Shown here: one piece after another, positions 6,201 to 7,861 of the stretch
Numbering within the stretch: position 1 is the stretch's first letter
Layout of the letters: every line of letters starts with the position of its first letter
Source: Synechococcaceae cyanobacterium RL_1_2
GTDB lineage: Bacteria > Cyanobacteriota > Cyanobacteriia > Cyanobacteriales > JAAUPO01
Assembly (NCBI GenBank): GCA_012033095.1
Contig: JAAUPO010000081.1
Span: forward strand, 1 to 7,861
Direction: 5' to 3'
DNA: 7,861 bases
Notes under the pieces: generated by a model
What the model saw: only the letters and a program-made list of their open reading frames with translations
Database searches by the model: none
Told to the model about the DNA's origin: nothing
Made by a program: the position numbers and the translations under genes

Positions 6201-7861
<1,661 letters not shown>

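Overview
This window comes from a cyanobacterium. It carries five perfect copies of the cyanobacterial palindrome HIP1 (GCGATCGC) at 930, 2588, 3969, 5406 and 6187, plus many near-copies. It also has a cyanobacterial-type atpB, a Zam-type RNB protein, start codons without Shine-Dalgarno sequences, and short palindromic elements of a kind common in cyanobacteria. The AtpB and glycosidase sequences read like those of unicellular Synechocystis/Crocosphaera-like lineages, but I cannot name the genus.

Layout, all genes on the + strand. Positions 1-398 are non-coding, with a strong hairpin (203-241) and a probable promoter. Positions 399-2619 hold a family-57 glycoside hydrolase that is recognisable end to end but broken by nine single-base frameshifts, all in homopolymer runs. 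Positions 2620-3658 are a 1-kb AT-rich intergenic stretch with an inverted repeat, short tandem duplications, a 112-bp MITE-like element with TGCGTAAGTCC ends, a possible small reverse-strand gene remnant and an operator-like palindrome. Positions 3659-5944 hold an intact 761-residue RNB (RNase II/R-like) protein of the Zam group. Positions 5945-6458 hold a 77-bp palindromic element related to the first MITE, an intrinsic terminator and the atpB leader. Positions 6459-7861 hold atpB, cut by the window edge about 15 codons short of its usual end.

The three genes do not form an obvious pathway, and long non-coding gaps plus a terminator suggest separate transcription. GH57 would act on storage alpha-glucan. 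Zam belongs to a family linked to acetazolamide resistance and carbon metabolism, with an RNA-degradation fold. AtpB is the catalytic subunit of the thylakoid/plasma-membrane ATP synthase.

The two most interesting observations are the concentration of nine homopolymer indels in one gene while its neighbours have none, and the loss of the canonical catalytic residues in the RNB domain. I saw no new defence system, CRISPR array or tRNA.
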